Shown here piece by piece: positions 17,556 to 26,441 of a stretch of 64,000 nucleotides of DNA. Made by a program: the position numbers and the translations under genes. Numbering within the stretch: position 1 is the stretch's first letter; every line of letters begins with the position of its first letter. This stretch comes from JAKZVK01 sp965248255 (GTDB lineage Bacteria > Acidobacteriota > Terriglobia > Bryobacterales > UBA6623): NCBI GenBank assembly GCA_965248255.1, contig CBDFIW010000001.1, positions 806,001 through 870,000 of the forward strand, written 5' to 3'. Below the pieces are notes generated by a model. That model saw only the letters and a list, made by a program, of their open reading frames with translations. It was not told where the DNA came from and did not search any database.

Positions 17556-18047
17556 TCAGTCAAAACAAAGAGAAGACTGTTTCCAGAAGGCCGTGATCAA
17601 ACGCGGTTTGCGGTACATGCGGCGGAGTGCCTTGCGGGCCCGCTCGTTCAGCTCGCCGTAGTCTTTCGGACAGACGTTCGGCAACTCGTGCTGCTTCCAG
17701 TAAGCCCAGATGTATTCCACCGGATTCAACTCCGGCGCATAGGGTGGCAAGTACTCGGTTGCGATGTGGCCTTCGGAGAGTTCGATGAACTCTTGCACCA
17801 GGCGGCTACGGTGCGCCGGCAGCCGATCCCAGACGATCAGCAGCGGGCGATCGATATGACGTACCAACGCCTTGAGAAAGTCGGTCACTTGCTCTTTGCC
17901 GATCGCACCGGGATAGAGCCGGAAGTAGAAGTTACGCAGCGTCAGCCCCGCCGAGACGGAAAGCTTCTCCCAGTTGAAGTTAAACTGCAGCACCGGTGTT
18001 TGGCCACGTGGCGCCCAGGTGCGGCAGCGATGCGGCTTCTGACTCAA
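17556..18047 (-). CDS. IS630 transposase, catalytic ORF B (copy 2)
   Basis: 163 codons identical in product to the other ORF B copies; overlaps ORF A by 4 bases. Contains the second Asp and the Glu of the DDE triad. Confidence 0.85.
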   Translation of the reverse strand: MSQKPHRCRTWAPRGQTPVLQFNFNWEKLSVSAGLTLRNFYFRLYPGAIGKEQVTDFLKALVRHIDRPLLIVWDRLPAHRSRLVQEFIELSEGHIATEYLPPYAPELNPVEYIWAYWKQHELPNVCPKDYGELNERARKALRRMYRKPRLITAFWKQSSLCFD

Positions 18048-18571
18048 TCCGCTTTCGTCGATGAAGACGAGCGTACGGCCTTCGTTTTGGGCTTTTTTTT
18101 AATGCGCTTCCAGGTCTTGCGCTTCCAGGTGCGGATCCGCTCTTCGTTGCGCTCGCGCGCCTTTCCGGCCGGGCGTTGCGGGCTCCAGTCGAGCGCTCGC
18201 AGGATCTTCCAGGCGTGGCCTGCGTGGTATGCGACCCCGAACTCGTCTCCGGTCAGCCGAGCCACCCGCGGACAGCTCCACAGGGGCGTTGGGAAGCCGT
18301 GGGCTTCCGGGCCTTCCAGCAGCAGCGACGTCAGGCGTTCGCGTTGTGCGGCATCGAGGAGCGGCTTGCGTCCGGCGCGCCCGGCCTGGCGGAGTCCGGC
18401 CGCACCCTGCTCGCGGTATTGCCGCCGCCACTCACTGACGGTTTGGCGAGCGACGTTCAGCCGTCTCGCCGTCTCGGACTGATTGTGGCCTTGGTGGAGC
18501 AGCCGCATCGCTTCGAAACGGCGCTTCTCCAGCGCCTTGAAATCCCGCTTCACACCTTTGGGGTTGCCCAT
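18044..18571 (-). CDS. IS630 transposase, N-terminal ORF A (copy 2)
   Basis: 175 residues from ATG 18571 with the helix-turn-helix region and the end RIKKKPKTKAVRSSSSTKAD. The A_AAA_AAG heptamer lies just before the ORF A tail; a -1 shift there continues into ORF B. Carries Ala in GHAWKIL where copies 1 and 3 have Val. Confidence 0.85.
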   Translation of the reverse strand: MGNPKGVKRDFKALEKRRFEAMRLLHQGHNQSETARRLNVARQTVSEWRRQYREQGAAGLRQAGRAGRKPLLDAAQRERLTSLLLEGPEAHGFPTPLWSCPRVARLTGDEFGVAYHAGHAWKILRALDWSPQRPAGKARERNEERIRTWKRKTWKRIKKKPKTKAVRSSSSTKAD

Positions 18572-18629
18572 ACATATATAGATGCTCCACACTATCAAAA
18601 GGTGTCATAATAATTTGCGGGATTCAATA

Positions 18630-19395
18630 GGGCGCCCTTGCAGAACTTCGAGTGCACACGGGGTGCCTGAGATCGGGTGGGGCTCGCACCTCTGGTGGCA
18701 GAAACGCCGACCCGGAGGTCGACGCCGCCGGCCGGGAGGCCCGCCCCACAAATCACGCTTTGTCGCCTCATTCGATCCGGTGGCCAGCTGGCTTCCGAGA
18801 ACCCGTTGCGGTGACGCCTCACGGGGCAAGTGCCTTACCACCGATCCATCAAAGGTACTAGCAGTTATATATCTCTCAATATCGAGGATTCTGCCGGTCT
18901 ATGAAGGCTCACGAAGCGGCTGCCAACGTAACTGTTGACCGGCCCTCCGAAGCCGAGGGGACCACGTTGTCAGCAGCACGCGCAGTCGCTCCCCGGCCAC
19001 CCCCACGCTCAACCGAATCGCCCAGTTGTCTGCACGAGATATCCTCGTAAGATACTGATATACTTATAGATGTAGTCTTACATGAGAGCCATACGGGACA
19101 TCGAATCCGATACAGAAGCCCCCTTTCGATACCGGGCTCACTCGTCTCTATCTCCTCGGCGTCGAGTGAGCTGGAGGGTGCTCCCATAGCCCATCATCGA
19201 GGCTGCGCGACGGCGGATTGCGCATCGGGCCGCCGCTTGCGGAGAAAGGGGTCGCGGGCCAAGGTTATAGTACTTTCCGGACTGTACCACCCTGGAAATG
19301 TAACCTGCGATCCATTGACTCTGAATGCCAAAATGCTTAAAATCTAGGCGGGTAAATACTTAAGCTCATAGCTGCGAATGAGCGCCAAGAGGCGC
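18630..19395. other. Intergenic region, no gene recognised
   Basis: About 770 bases between IS630 copy 2 and the Cys-rich peptide gene. It is locally AT-rich near 18850-19100 and 19270-19390. Short frames on either strand show no recognisable family. It probably contains the promoter of the 19410 gene. Confidence 0.4.
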
Positions 19396-19409
19396 CGGAG
19401 GGTACGCCG

Positions 19410-19775
19410 ATGTTTAGGAGATTCAGCTTAATTGGGGTGACCGCCGCATGTCTGCTGCTTGGCGTGGGCGTTGTCACGTTCGAGCCCTCGCAGCCGATCG
19501 CGCACGCCGCGAAGAAGGATCTGCCGGAGGACTCGCCGTTCTGCACCAGGAAAGACTGCCGTCTAGACTACAACAATAACAAGACGATATGCGAAATCGA
19601 GTTTGGTCCGGGCCAGGAAGAACTCCTTGCCGAGTGCCTCGATGCCGCTTGGGATTGCAAGAGGAACTGTCCTAACTACTGTCTCTTCGGAGGAACTCCA
19701 GAGCAGAACACTGTTAACCCCGCTGTTCTGTGTGAAGGGTTCGGCAACCTGTTTGACTTTGATCCTTTAAACTAG
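19410..19775 (+). CDS. Small Cys-rich exported protein
   Basis: 121 residues. GGAGG at about 19397-19401 sets the start at ATG 19410. Residues 1-34 are a signal sequence (LIGVTAACLLLGVGVVTF) ending AHAA. The mature part holds eight Cys (FCTRKDC, TICE, AECLDAAWDCKRNCPNYC, VLCEG), an even number consistent with four disulfides, and an acidic C-terminus. The same leader pattern, TFEP followed by a HA-K boundary, occurs in the decayed gene at 17018, so there is a small paralogous family here. No known family was recognised. It is convergent with the nucleotidyltransferase/B2 gene; a substrate relationship is only a guess. Confidence 0.7.
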   Translation: MFRRFSLIGVTAACLLLGVGVVTFEPSQPIAHAAKKDLPEDSPFCTRKDCRLDYNNNKTICEIEFGPGQEELLAECLDAAWDCKRNCPNYCLFGGTPEQNTVNPAVLCEGFGNLFDFDPLN

Positions 19776-19834
19776 ACGACCCCGGGTAATCTCCGGTAGG
19801 CTACTGGGGTGCTTCGTCCTGCTACGTGTGTTCG

Positions 19835-21490
19835 TCAGACTTGGCGGGATCCAACTTCCTTGATCGTTAACCTTTGAGTTGCCTTCAGCGACGAATCCGC
19901 GTCGTTAATGGGCTCTTGCTGATACACCACCCAGGCGTGGCCGACGAGCCTTCCGCCCTCCTCCCGCATCCCGATCCGCAGGCCGACATCGATTCCTTGA
20001 CTGGCTAGCAGGCGAGCCGTGACAAGGGATCGCGGCAGGCATTTCATTGCACCCAGGTGATTTCGGGCGGCGGCATCCACGAGGTAGACGGTCCGTTGAA
20101 TGCTATCCGCGTACTCGTTTTCGGAGAGATTAGCGCGCGCGGGGGCCCTCTTCGCCCATCTCTCGAGCCTTGAGAGGCCCATGAACCGGATCGCCGGTTT
20201 TACCGCGGCGAGCATCCACCAGGCCTTCGCCAGCACGAACCACTCCGCGGCCGAGAAAAGCGCCGCTTTGCGAAGCCGCCGCTTCCATGCGGCAAACGGA
20301 CACAGCGCAGCGGCACCCTGCAGTGATAACCGCCAATAGCGCCCCAGCCAGACACCGGCCGACGAAAGCTTGCGGCCCGAAGGGTGCGTCCAATGGCGCG
20401 GTGCGGGCGCGACAATGCTCAGACAGCGCAACGCGCGCTGCTTCGGACTATCGACCTCCAGCAGCCGGACGAGAGCATGGCCGCGCAGGCCGGACGGCTC
20501 TCGATTGCTCAACGAACGTGCCGCTTGCTCGCTGAGCCGTCGGACGGCCCGCTGAGGGCCTTCCTTTTCAACAGGTCGAAGAGCTCGTTCAAACAGCCGC
20601 GCACAAAGCTGGAAGCTTGCCGCACAACTTCGTTCCGCACCCGCCGCCCTCGCCAGGCTCCAGAACCGCCGCCAGTCGAGGCCGTCAGCGAACTTTCTGA
20701 CGTACACCTCGATGTCGGCCGACCACCGCAGCGACGACCAGAAATGCTTGCCAGCATGGCGGCAAAGATAGACGAGATAGGCTTCCTGGTCCTGCGAGGG
20801 GCCGCGTTCGGGGAAGCGGTCGGCGGTTCAGTCCCAGTGCAACTCGACCCACAGGCCGTACGGCCCCGTGAGGTGTAGCTCCGGATGCAGGAAAGCCGGC
20901 CGGCGGGCCAGGCGGCCTAGCGCATCCGCATTCCATGGGTTCTCGGCATCGGCCAGGCCAAGGTCCTTGAGACACCGGTATGCTTGGCCCAGCTCCTCTG
21001 GGGGAACGATGAAGTCGATGTCGTCAATCTCACGCCACGAAAGATCAGGGTATAGCAAGCGGGTCAGTTGAACACCCTTCACGGGGATGCAACGGATCCC
21101 ACTATCGTGCAATGCATCGAGAAGCCGGGTCTGCTCCTTCTCGAGCGTAAGATTGCGAACGGCAATGTCCCGCAAGCGGCGCTCCCACGACTCGTCGAAC
21201 TCGGTGGCCTGCATGCCCCGGACGTTCTGATAGACCGCCGGGAACACCCCGAGCCGCTCGGCTTCCCGCCACAGTTCCGCCGCGGGCCGCGGGTTTGGTT
21301 CCGCCGGGGCTTCAATGGAGCGGGTCTCGACGCCAGGCGGCAAGCTGAGCCTGAAGATCGGCGGGTTCTCGATCATGGGGACAACCGCGGCTGAGCGCTC
21401 GGGAGCCGCGTCTACTTGTATTCCATTTCGTCCAAGCGCCGGCTGCGTTGATGTCGAAACGGAAGTTGGGGGGAGATGGTTGGCCTTCAT
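19835..21490 (-). pseudogene. Nucleotidyltransferase-lasso-B2-like fusion, in-frame TGA
   Basis: One continuous minus frame of about 551 codons, interrupted only by TGA at 20830-20828. The first part (to residue 220) is a PF14907-type nucleotidyltransferase: RCIPVKGVQLTRLLYPD, EIDDIDFIVPPEEL and LWVELHWD. After the TGA the frame continues as TADRFPERGP, YLVYLCRHAGKHFWSSLRW and DIEVYVRKFADGLDW, all typical of the same domain. The last 120 residues match the transglutaminase-like lasso peptide B2 domain: Cys in MKCLPRSLVTARLLASQGI and His in RLVGHAWVVYQ. Known: the two families occur as neighbours in lasso-peptide and polysaccharide loci; here they are fused. The TGA may have replaced a TGG (Trp). 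No precursor, B1/PqqD or asparagine-synthetase-like gene is nearby. ATG 21490 is the assumed start. Confidence 0.75.
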
Positions 21491-21568
21491 TATAAGGCAC
21501 TTACGAAAACCCGACAAGGCACAACGACTGGCAGCCCTCCCACCCGTGCCCAGGGCTCTTCGAGGCGG

Positions 21569-22051
21569 TCACCCTCCCGGCCAAACGCCCAACAGCCGCC
21601 GAATCGTGACCAATTGCCCCAGGTGGTAGGCATTGTGGTCGGCGACCAGCATCGCCTCGCGCAGCAGCGTCTGTCCCGAGCCATAGGAGAAGGGCGTGAA
21701 GAGGTCCTCGGCCTCGTCTTCCACAAGCGCCTTCATCTGACCCAGGTCCTCGACGAAGTTGGCTACGCACCGATCCCACGCGGCTGGATCCCCTGGCGCT
21801 TCTGTGTCCGGCCAGTAGCCGTCGGGGTAGTCGGGCGAGACGTGGCGGGGATTGCGGCTGAACTCCAGAATGTCCCACTGCGCGATGCGCATGTGCTCGA
21901 GCACTTCCCAGCCAGTGTAGGGCAGCCTCCGAGGTTTCGCGCCCCGAAGCTCGACCGGCCAGTCGGCGACGATGTCCTCGAACGAGGCATGGGCGCTCTT
22001 GCCTCGCAGTAGCTCCAGCAGATGTTCTCGCAGGGAGTTGGTCGGGTCCAT
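21569..22051 (-). CDS. DinB-family protein
   Basis: 160 residues forming a four-helix bundle of the DinB/YfiT type. The putative metal-binding histidines are in WEVLEHMRIAQWD and in ADHNAYHLGQLV; DinB proteins are often thiol-dependent S-transferases or of unknown role. The gene starts at ATG 22051 with a GGAGG very close upstream, and lies 21 bases downstream of the amidohydrolase gene, so the two are likely co-transcribed. Confidence 0.88.
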   Translation of the reverse strand: MDPTNSLREHLLELLRGKSAHASFEDIVADWPVELRGAKPRRLPYTGWEVLEHMRIAQWDILEFSRNPRHVSPDYPDGYWPDTEAPGDPAAWDRCVANFVEDLGQMKALVEDEAEDLFTPFSYGSGQTLLREAMLVADHNAYHLGQLVTIRRLLGVWPGG

Positions 22052-22072
22052 GGCCTCCGTCCCAAGCAGTCC

Positions 22073-23020
22073 TCAAGTGATACGCATGACCTTCTTGGCG
22101 TTGTCGTGGAAGATCTTCTTCAGCGCCGTTTCATCTGGAGCAAGGCGGCGCAGGATTGCAATCGTGTTCGCGCCGCTGCAGTCGGGGCCTTCACCCATCG
22201 AGTCACTGCAATCGCTGCCGTAGATCAGCTTGTCTTGGTGGCGCATGATGAACTCTTTCGCCTGCTCTTCGTCGCGGGTCATCGAGTTCTGTCCCGAGCC
22301 CGCCGAGAGATCGCCGTACATGTTGGGGTAGTCGGCGAGGTAGCGGTCTGAGATCCCTCCCGGCGTCACCGGGGTCTTGGGGTACATCACGGTCTGATCG
22401 TGATTCTTGTCAATATTGCCCCACCACGTTTGCGCATGGCCAATGAAGTTCACCTTGGGAAACTGTTCGAGAATCTTGTGGAAGCGCTCGAAGTGGAAGT
22501 TGTACCTTTCGTGCTGGAAGTGCAGGAGTACGGGCACGTCATATTCCTGCGCGATCGAAGCCACGAGCTGGATGTGTTCGGAGTCGCAGTCCACCGGGAA
22601 CTTCTGCTCGCCGATGCCGATGGCGCCCATCTTCAGGTATTTCTCGAGCACCTCCCGCGTCTCGGGGATGTCGGGCAACTCGTTAGCAAAGAAGACATAT
22701 TCGTCCGGGCGCTCCTGGACGAACGGATAGACTACTTCGTTGCCGCCGGCGTCCGCCGCGAGGCCGTACTTGCGTCCCGCGGGCAGCATCACGGTCTTGC
22801 TGATACCCATCTTGCGCTGGTGCGCGACCAACGCCTCCGCCGGACGTCCCGAGTAGGGCGTGTGTTGGTGGAGATCGATGATGGAGTAGGTTCCGAATGC
22901 GGTGGACGCCGGGGGCTCGGGCGCACTTTCGGCTTGCTTCGCCCCTGGGTCGCCGCAGGCGTAGTGCAGCAAACCCACGCCGGCCGCCATCAAGAACTTC
23001 CGCCGTGTTAAGAAACTCAT
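22073..23020 (-). CDS. Tat-exported amidohydrolase-family lipoprotein
   Basis: 315 residues. The N-terminus TRRKFLMAAG is a twin-arginine signal followed by HYAC, a possible lipobox Cys. The mature part is a metal-dependent hydrolase of the amidohydrolase-2 type: IIDLHQHTPYSG (first metal His pair), VLLHFQHE, FIGHAQTWWG and LIYGSDCSD (final Asp). Start ATG 23020 has GGAGG eight bases upstream. Substrate unknown. It forms a probable operon with DinB downstream and possibly the broken gene upstream. Confidence 0.85.
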   Translation of the reverse strand: MSFLTRRKFLMAAGVGLLHYACGDPGAKQAESAPEPPASTAFGTYSIIDLHQHTPYSGRPAEALVAHQRKMGISKTVMLPAGRKYGLAADAGGNEVVYPFVQERPDEYVFFANELPDIPETREVLEKYLKMGAIGIGEQKFPVDCDSEHIQLVASIAQEYDVPVLLHFQHERYNFHFERFHKILEQFPKVNFIGHAQTWWGNIDKNHDQTVMYPKTPVTPGGISDRYLADYPNMYGDLSAGSGQNSMTRDEEQAKEFIMRHQDKLIYGSDCSDSMGEGPDCSGANTIAILRRLAPDETALKKIFHDNAKKVMRIT

Positions 23021-23097
23021 GATCTATGCCTCCGTCGCCAGATTGTCGCCCGGTCCAGGGCAAGCATCCGTGTTGCACCGGAGTCCGCCACCGACCC

Positions 23098-24274
23098 CTA
23101 CCGAAGAGCCGAGCCAATGAACCCCAGCTGCTCCTCGCGTAGCAACCCGTAGTTGTAGAAAGTACATCCAACAGCCCCAACCTCTTTCGCAAGGCGAACT
23201 TCCGCTTCCAGCTCGGACGACTTCGTCATTCGGCCGGGTTGGGTCGAGACCATCACGCCGCCGCCCTCGTTGATTTGCCCCGTGATCCTCTGAACGTGCC
23301 GGCGGCCTTCCCCCACCGACTCGAACGGGCCCACGGTTACACGATCAAGATATCCGTTTGTGGGGGGCAGGACGTCGCTGCGATCGGCCGACTCGTCTGT
23401 GGCGGCCACCGACTGGATCTTGGCATCACCATCGCGGATGATGTCGGCTACTTGCGTCCATAGAGCCGTCGTATTCTCCTGTGCCAGCTTGAGCCATTGC
23501 CGGAGCCGCCCCTCGAACGCCTCCTCCAGCCATTGGCTTGTCGCCGGCAGGCGGTCATCGGCGGTGGGCAAGCGCGCCAACCGCGGGCGCAACCACTCGG
23601 CCACATCCTTCTGGAACTTCTTGCCGTCAAAACCCGAACTCTCAGCATGCTCGATGGCCGCCGGATTGAAGTCCAAACCCATCAGGAAGGCGTCGCGCTC
23701 GGTGATCTCCGACAGCACTTTTGGGGTTCCGGAAGCCGTAGTTCCACCGCAGACGCGAGAGCGACTCGACGTGGACCGCGACGGGCTTATAGGTCTCGAC
23801 GATGTTTTCTGTCAGAGCGATCAGGTACTCCCGCGAGTCCGGTGGCGCTGTACTGAGTTGCGCCAGGTAGGCATTCCCGAAAGCATCGTGCTTGGCAAAC
23901 TCGGGATAGGCGCGCGCAAGGTAGTCCTTGTAGCAGTATACGATCCAAGCACCGAACTTGAGTCCCCGTTTGGTGATCGCCTCGACGATCTTCTCGAAGT
24001 ACGCCTCTTCGTCCACCACGTCGCTGATGCGGGGGCGGATGCGCGTCTTCGAGTAGCGCTCGGTGTCGGGATGAAAGTAGACGGCGCCATCCTCACCGTA
24101 GTAGAGGGGCCGTTTCGGGTTGTGCGGCAGGAAGTAGGTCGACACGTGGTAGCTGGGCGTGAGCATCACCTCTTGGCAACCGGCCAGGTCGGCGATGCGA
24201 TTCAGCGAGCGGTCCAGACCCTCATCGGTGAGGTCCCAGGGATAGGTATAGATGGAGCTAAGGAACTCCGCCAT
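23098..24274 (-). pseudogene. TIM-barrel glycosidase-like protein gene, frameshifted
   Basis: Two minus frames form one product. The first (from ATG 24274) has SSIYTYPWDLTDEGLDRSL, FGAWIVYCYKDYLARAYP and VAVHVESLSRLRWNYGFRNP; the second continues LSEITERDAFLMGLDF, KKFQKDVAEWLRPRL and VGAVGCTFYNYGLLREEQL, ending at 23098. The switch is at the adjacent TTTT/GGGG run 23719-23726, where one base appears to be extra. The layout (sequential strand-helix units, Phe/Trp/Tyr at strand ends, VHVESL) suggests a TIM barrel as in glycoside hydrolase-like proteins, but no catalytic pair was assigned. IS630 copy 3 lies 69 bases upstream of the start and may have replaced its promoter. Confidence 0.6.
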
Positions 24275-24400
24275 GGGCGCTTACACTTCGGCAAGGCGAA
24301 CGACTGCACTGATCCCGCTCACGACACGCGGAACTGCTTTCCTATTGAATCCCGCAAATTATTATGACACTTTTTGACAGTGTGGAGCATCTATATATGT

Positions 24401-24928
24401 ATGGGCAACCCCAAAGGTGTGAAGCGGGATTTCAAGGCGCTGGAGAAGCGCCGTTTCGAAGCGATGCGGCTGCTCCACCAAGGCCACAATCAGTCCGAGA
24501 CGGCGAGACGGCTGAACGTCGCTCGCCAAACCGTCAGTGAGTGGCGGCGGCAATACCGCGAGCAGGGTGCGGCCGGACTCCGCCAGGCCGGGCGCGCCGG
24601 ACGCAAGCCGCTCCTCGATGCCGCACAACGCGAACGCCTGACGTCGCTGCTGCTGGAAGGCCCGGAAGCCCACGGCTTCCCAACGCCCCTGTGGAGCTGT
24701 CCGCGGGTGGCTCGGCTGACCGGAGACGAGTTCGGGGTCGCATACCACGCAGGCCACGTCTGGAAGATCCTGCGAGCGCTCGACTGGAGCCCGCAACGCC
24801 CGGCCGGAAAGGCGCGCGAGCGCAACGAAGAGCGGATCCGCACCTGGAAGCGCAAGACCTGGAAGCGCATTAAAAAAAAGCCCAAAACGAAGGCCGTACG
24901 CTCGTCTTCATCGACGAAAGCGGATTGA
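24401..24928 (+). CDS. IS630 transposase, N-terminal ORF A (copy 3)
   Basis: 175 residues, DNA-binding part of the transposase: ATG 24401 opens MGNPKGVKRDFKALEKRRF, then the helix-turn-helix SETARRLNVARQTVSEWRRQ and a second wing-like region to about residue 150. An upstream TTG at 24374 is possible but less likely. The frame crosses A_AAA_AAG at 24874-24880, the canonical -1 slippery heptamer of bacterial insertion sequences, in the correct phase. Slippage continues as AQNEGRTLVFIDESGLSQK into ORF B and gives a protein of about 338 residues, the usual IS630 length. Without slippage the frame ends 16 codons later. Confidence 0.87.
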   Translation: MGNPKGVKRDFKALEKRRFEAMRLLHQGHNQSETARRLNVARQTVSEWRRQYREQGAAGLRQAGRAGRKPLLDAAQRERLTSLLLEGPEAHGFPTPLWSCPRVARLTGDEFGVAYHAGHVWKILRALDWSPQRPAGKARERNEERIRTWKRKTWKRIKKKPKTKAVRSSSSTKAD

Positions 24929-25416
24929 GTCAGAAGCCGCATCGCTGCCGCACCTGGGCGCCACGTGGCCAAACACCGGTGCTGCAGTTTAACTTCAACT
25001 GGGAGAAGCTTTCCGTCTCGGCGGGGCTGACGCTGCGTAACTTCTACTTCCGGCTCTATCCCGGTGCGATCGGCAAAGAGCAAGTGACCGACTTTCTCAA
25101 GGCGTTGGTACGTCATATCGATCGCCCGCTGCTGATCGTCTGGGATCGGCTGCCGGCGCACCGTAGCCGCCTGGTGCAAGAGTTCATCGAACTCTCCGAA
25201 GGCCACATCGCAACCGAGTACTTGCCACCCTATGCGCCGGAGTTGAATCCGGTGGAATACATCTGGGCTTACTGGAAGCAGCACGAGTTGCCGAACGTCT
25301 GTCCGAAAGACTACGGCGAGCTGAACGAGCGGGCCCGCAAGGCACTCCGCCGCATGTACCGCAAACCGCGTTTGATCACGGCCTTCTGGAAACAGTCTTC
25401 TCTTTGTTTTGACTGA
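24925..25416 (+). CDS. IS630 transposase, catalytic ORF B (copy 3)
   Basis: The C-terminal DDE domain. A TTG at 24925 overlaps the ORF A stop, but the first catalytic Asp (FIDESG) is coded upstream of it in the same frame, so only the frameshift fusion carries the full triad; the others are in LLIVWDRLPAHRS and YAPELNPVEYIWAYW. Confidence 0.85.
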   Translation: MSQKPHRCRTWAPRGQTPVLQFNFNWEKLSVSAGLTLRNFYFRLYPGAIGKEQVTDFLKALVRHIDRPLLIVWDRLPAHRSRLVQEFIELSEGHIATEYLPPYAPELNPVEYIWAYWKQHELPNVCPKDYGELNERARKALRRMYRKPRLITAFWKQSSLCFD

Positions 25417-25561
25417 CTCTATATTATGCGGCAGTCAATAGGTTACAGCACGCTCGCCGCGCCGTCCTTCGATGCAGCCGCATGGTAACATCCTGCGAAG
25501 CCGTGAGCACGTCACGACTGCACTCGGGGCCGTAGAGTAGGAAGATCCGTGGATGACTGCG

Positions 25562-25996
25562 TCAGGATCGACCGGTCGGCAGTTTCCTCAGGGAGTTAAG
25601 GATCATTCCCTCGGGCAGAAGGAGTCGTTTGGCACAGCCTTTCGGGCACTGAAGACTATAGGCATGCTCCGAAGCCACCCTTTCGAAAACCATCCCACCG
25701 CCACATACTTCACAGCTCTTCCCCGGGAAGGCCTGGCCGATCCTTTTGGCCAGCATGCCGTGCATCCTCCGCATAGCGATCAACTGTGCCGCTTGCAGCT
25801 GTAGCTGTGCCTGCTGCTGTTCGAGTTGTTGGTGGTGAGCGATGACCACCTGAGCCATGCCGTCTTGGTCTTTGGAGATCTGGTTGGTTTGGTTTTGCAG
25901 TGTTGCGACGTCGAGTTCGACAAAGTCCAGGCGGGCCGAGATACCCCCGGTGATCCAATCGATCAAGCCACGAAGGAGTTTCGAGTCGCGCAACAT
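25562..25996 (-). CDS. Hypothetical protein: coiled coil plus zinc-ribbon-like C-terminus
   Basis: 144 residues, family not recognised. Residues 1-25 are mixed hydrophobic; 30-75 form a Gln-rich coiled coil (HHQQLEQQQAQLQLQAAQL); 95-125 contain KSCEVCGGGM and, about 20 residues later, LQCPKGCAKR, a four-Cys pattern able to bind zinc. It ends 70 bases downstream of rpsT and may be transcribed from the rpsT promoter. Confidence 0.55.
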   Translation of the reverse strand: MLRDSKLLRGLIDWITGGISARLDFVELDVATLQNQTNQISKDQDGMAQVVIAHHQQLEQQQAQLQLQAAQLIAMRRMHGMLAKRIGQAFPGKSCEVCGGGMVFERVASEHAYSLQCPKGCAKRLLLPEGMILNSLRKLPTGRS

Positions 25997-26066
25997 CGGC
26001 CGAGCCCGCTGGGCGGACCAATGACTACTTATCGGATGGAAACGGAAGCCTTTGAGCCGGCTAGCT

Positions 26067-26333
26067 CTATGAGGCGGTGAGCTTGTTGAGTCGGGTCGTG
26101 AGGCGGGACTTCATGCGCGAGGCCTTGTTCTTGGTCAAGACCCCTTTCTGGACGGCCCGGTCCACCGCACTGACCGTCGCGCCGAGCAGCTTCGGGGCGT
26201 CGGCGTCCTTGCTCTCGATGCTGCTTTGCAGCTTCTTGACCTGCGTTCGGACCTGGGTCCGATTCGTGCGATTCACAGCCGTGCGCCGCTTGATCTGGCG
26301 TACGCGCTTGATTGCTGAGGATGTATTGGCCAT
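26067..26333 (-). CDS. rpsT: 30S ribosomal protein S20
   Basis: 88 residues binding 16S rRNA in the small subunit. The N-terminus MANTSSAIKRVRQIKRRTAV and the C-terminal helix KNKASRMKSRLTTRLNKL are diagnostic. Typical length and basic composition; single gene as in most bacteria. The essential gene sits between IS630 copies 3 and 4. Confidence 0.95.
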   Translation of the reverse strand: MANTSSAIKRVRQIKRRTAVNRTNRTQVRTQVKKLQSSIESKDADAPKLLGATVSAVDRAVQKGVLTKNKASRMKSRLTTRLNKLTAS

Positions 26334-26441
26334 GAGGTAGGGGGGCTGGGCGCCTTGAATTCAGGATAGCCACCGCTCCGATCGGCTGTCAAACCTCCGC
26401 GCGGTCGGTCGGTGCGGTTGAAGCGCTTGGCGAGGAACCCG

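Larger units (their letters stand above)
17532..18629 (-). mobile_element. IS630-family insertion sequence, copy 2
   Basis: 1098 bases between TA dinucleotides, same orientation as copy 1, with the A8 run (T8 at 18093-18100). Its ORF A-side end differs from copy 1 by two bases (ACTATCAAAAGGTG against ACTGTCAAAAAGTG), grouping it with copy 5. Confidence 0.93.
24343..25440 (+). mobile_element. IS630-family insertion sequence, copy 3
   Basis: 1098 bases between TA dinucleotides, in opposite orientation to copies 1, 2 and 5. The A8 run is at 24872-24879. The ORF B-side terminal repeat carries ATGCGGCAGTCAATA, one base different from copies 1, 2 and 5 (GGGAG); copy 4 shares this change, so 3 and 4 are sister copies. 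Confidence 0.93.

Noticed and set aside
18909..19187. 92-codon minus-strand frame in the spacer before the Cys-rich peptide gene
   Set aside because: No ribosome-binding site, low-complexity composition and no recognisable motif.
20828..20830. TGA as selenocysteine codon in the nucleotidyltransferase-B2 fusion
   Set aside because: No selenocysteine-type hairpin was seen after it and the family has no selenoproteins that I know of; a nonsense change or sequencing error is simpler.
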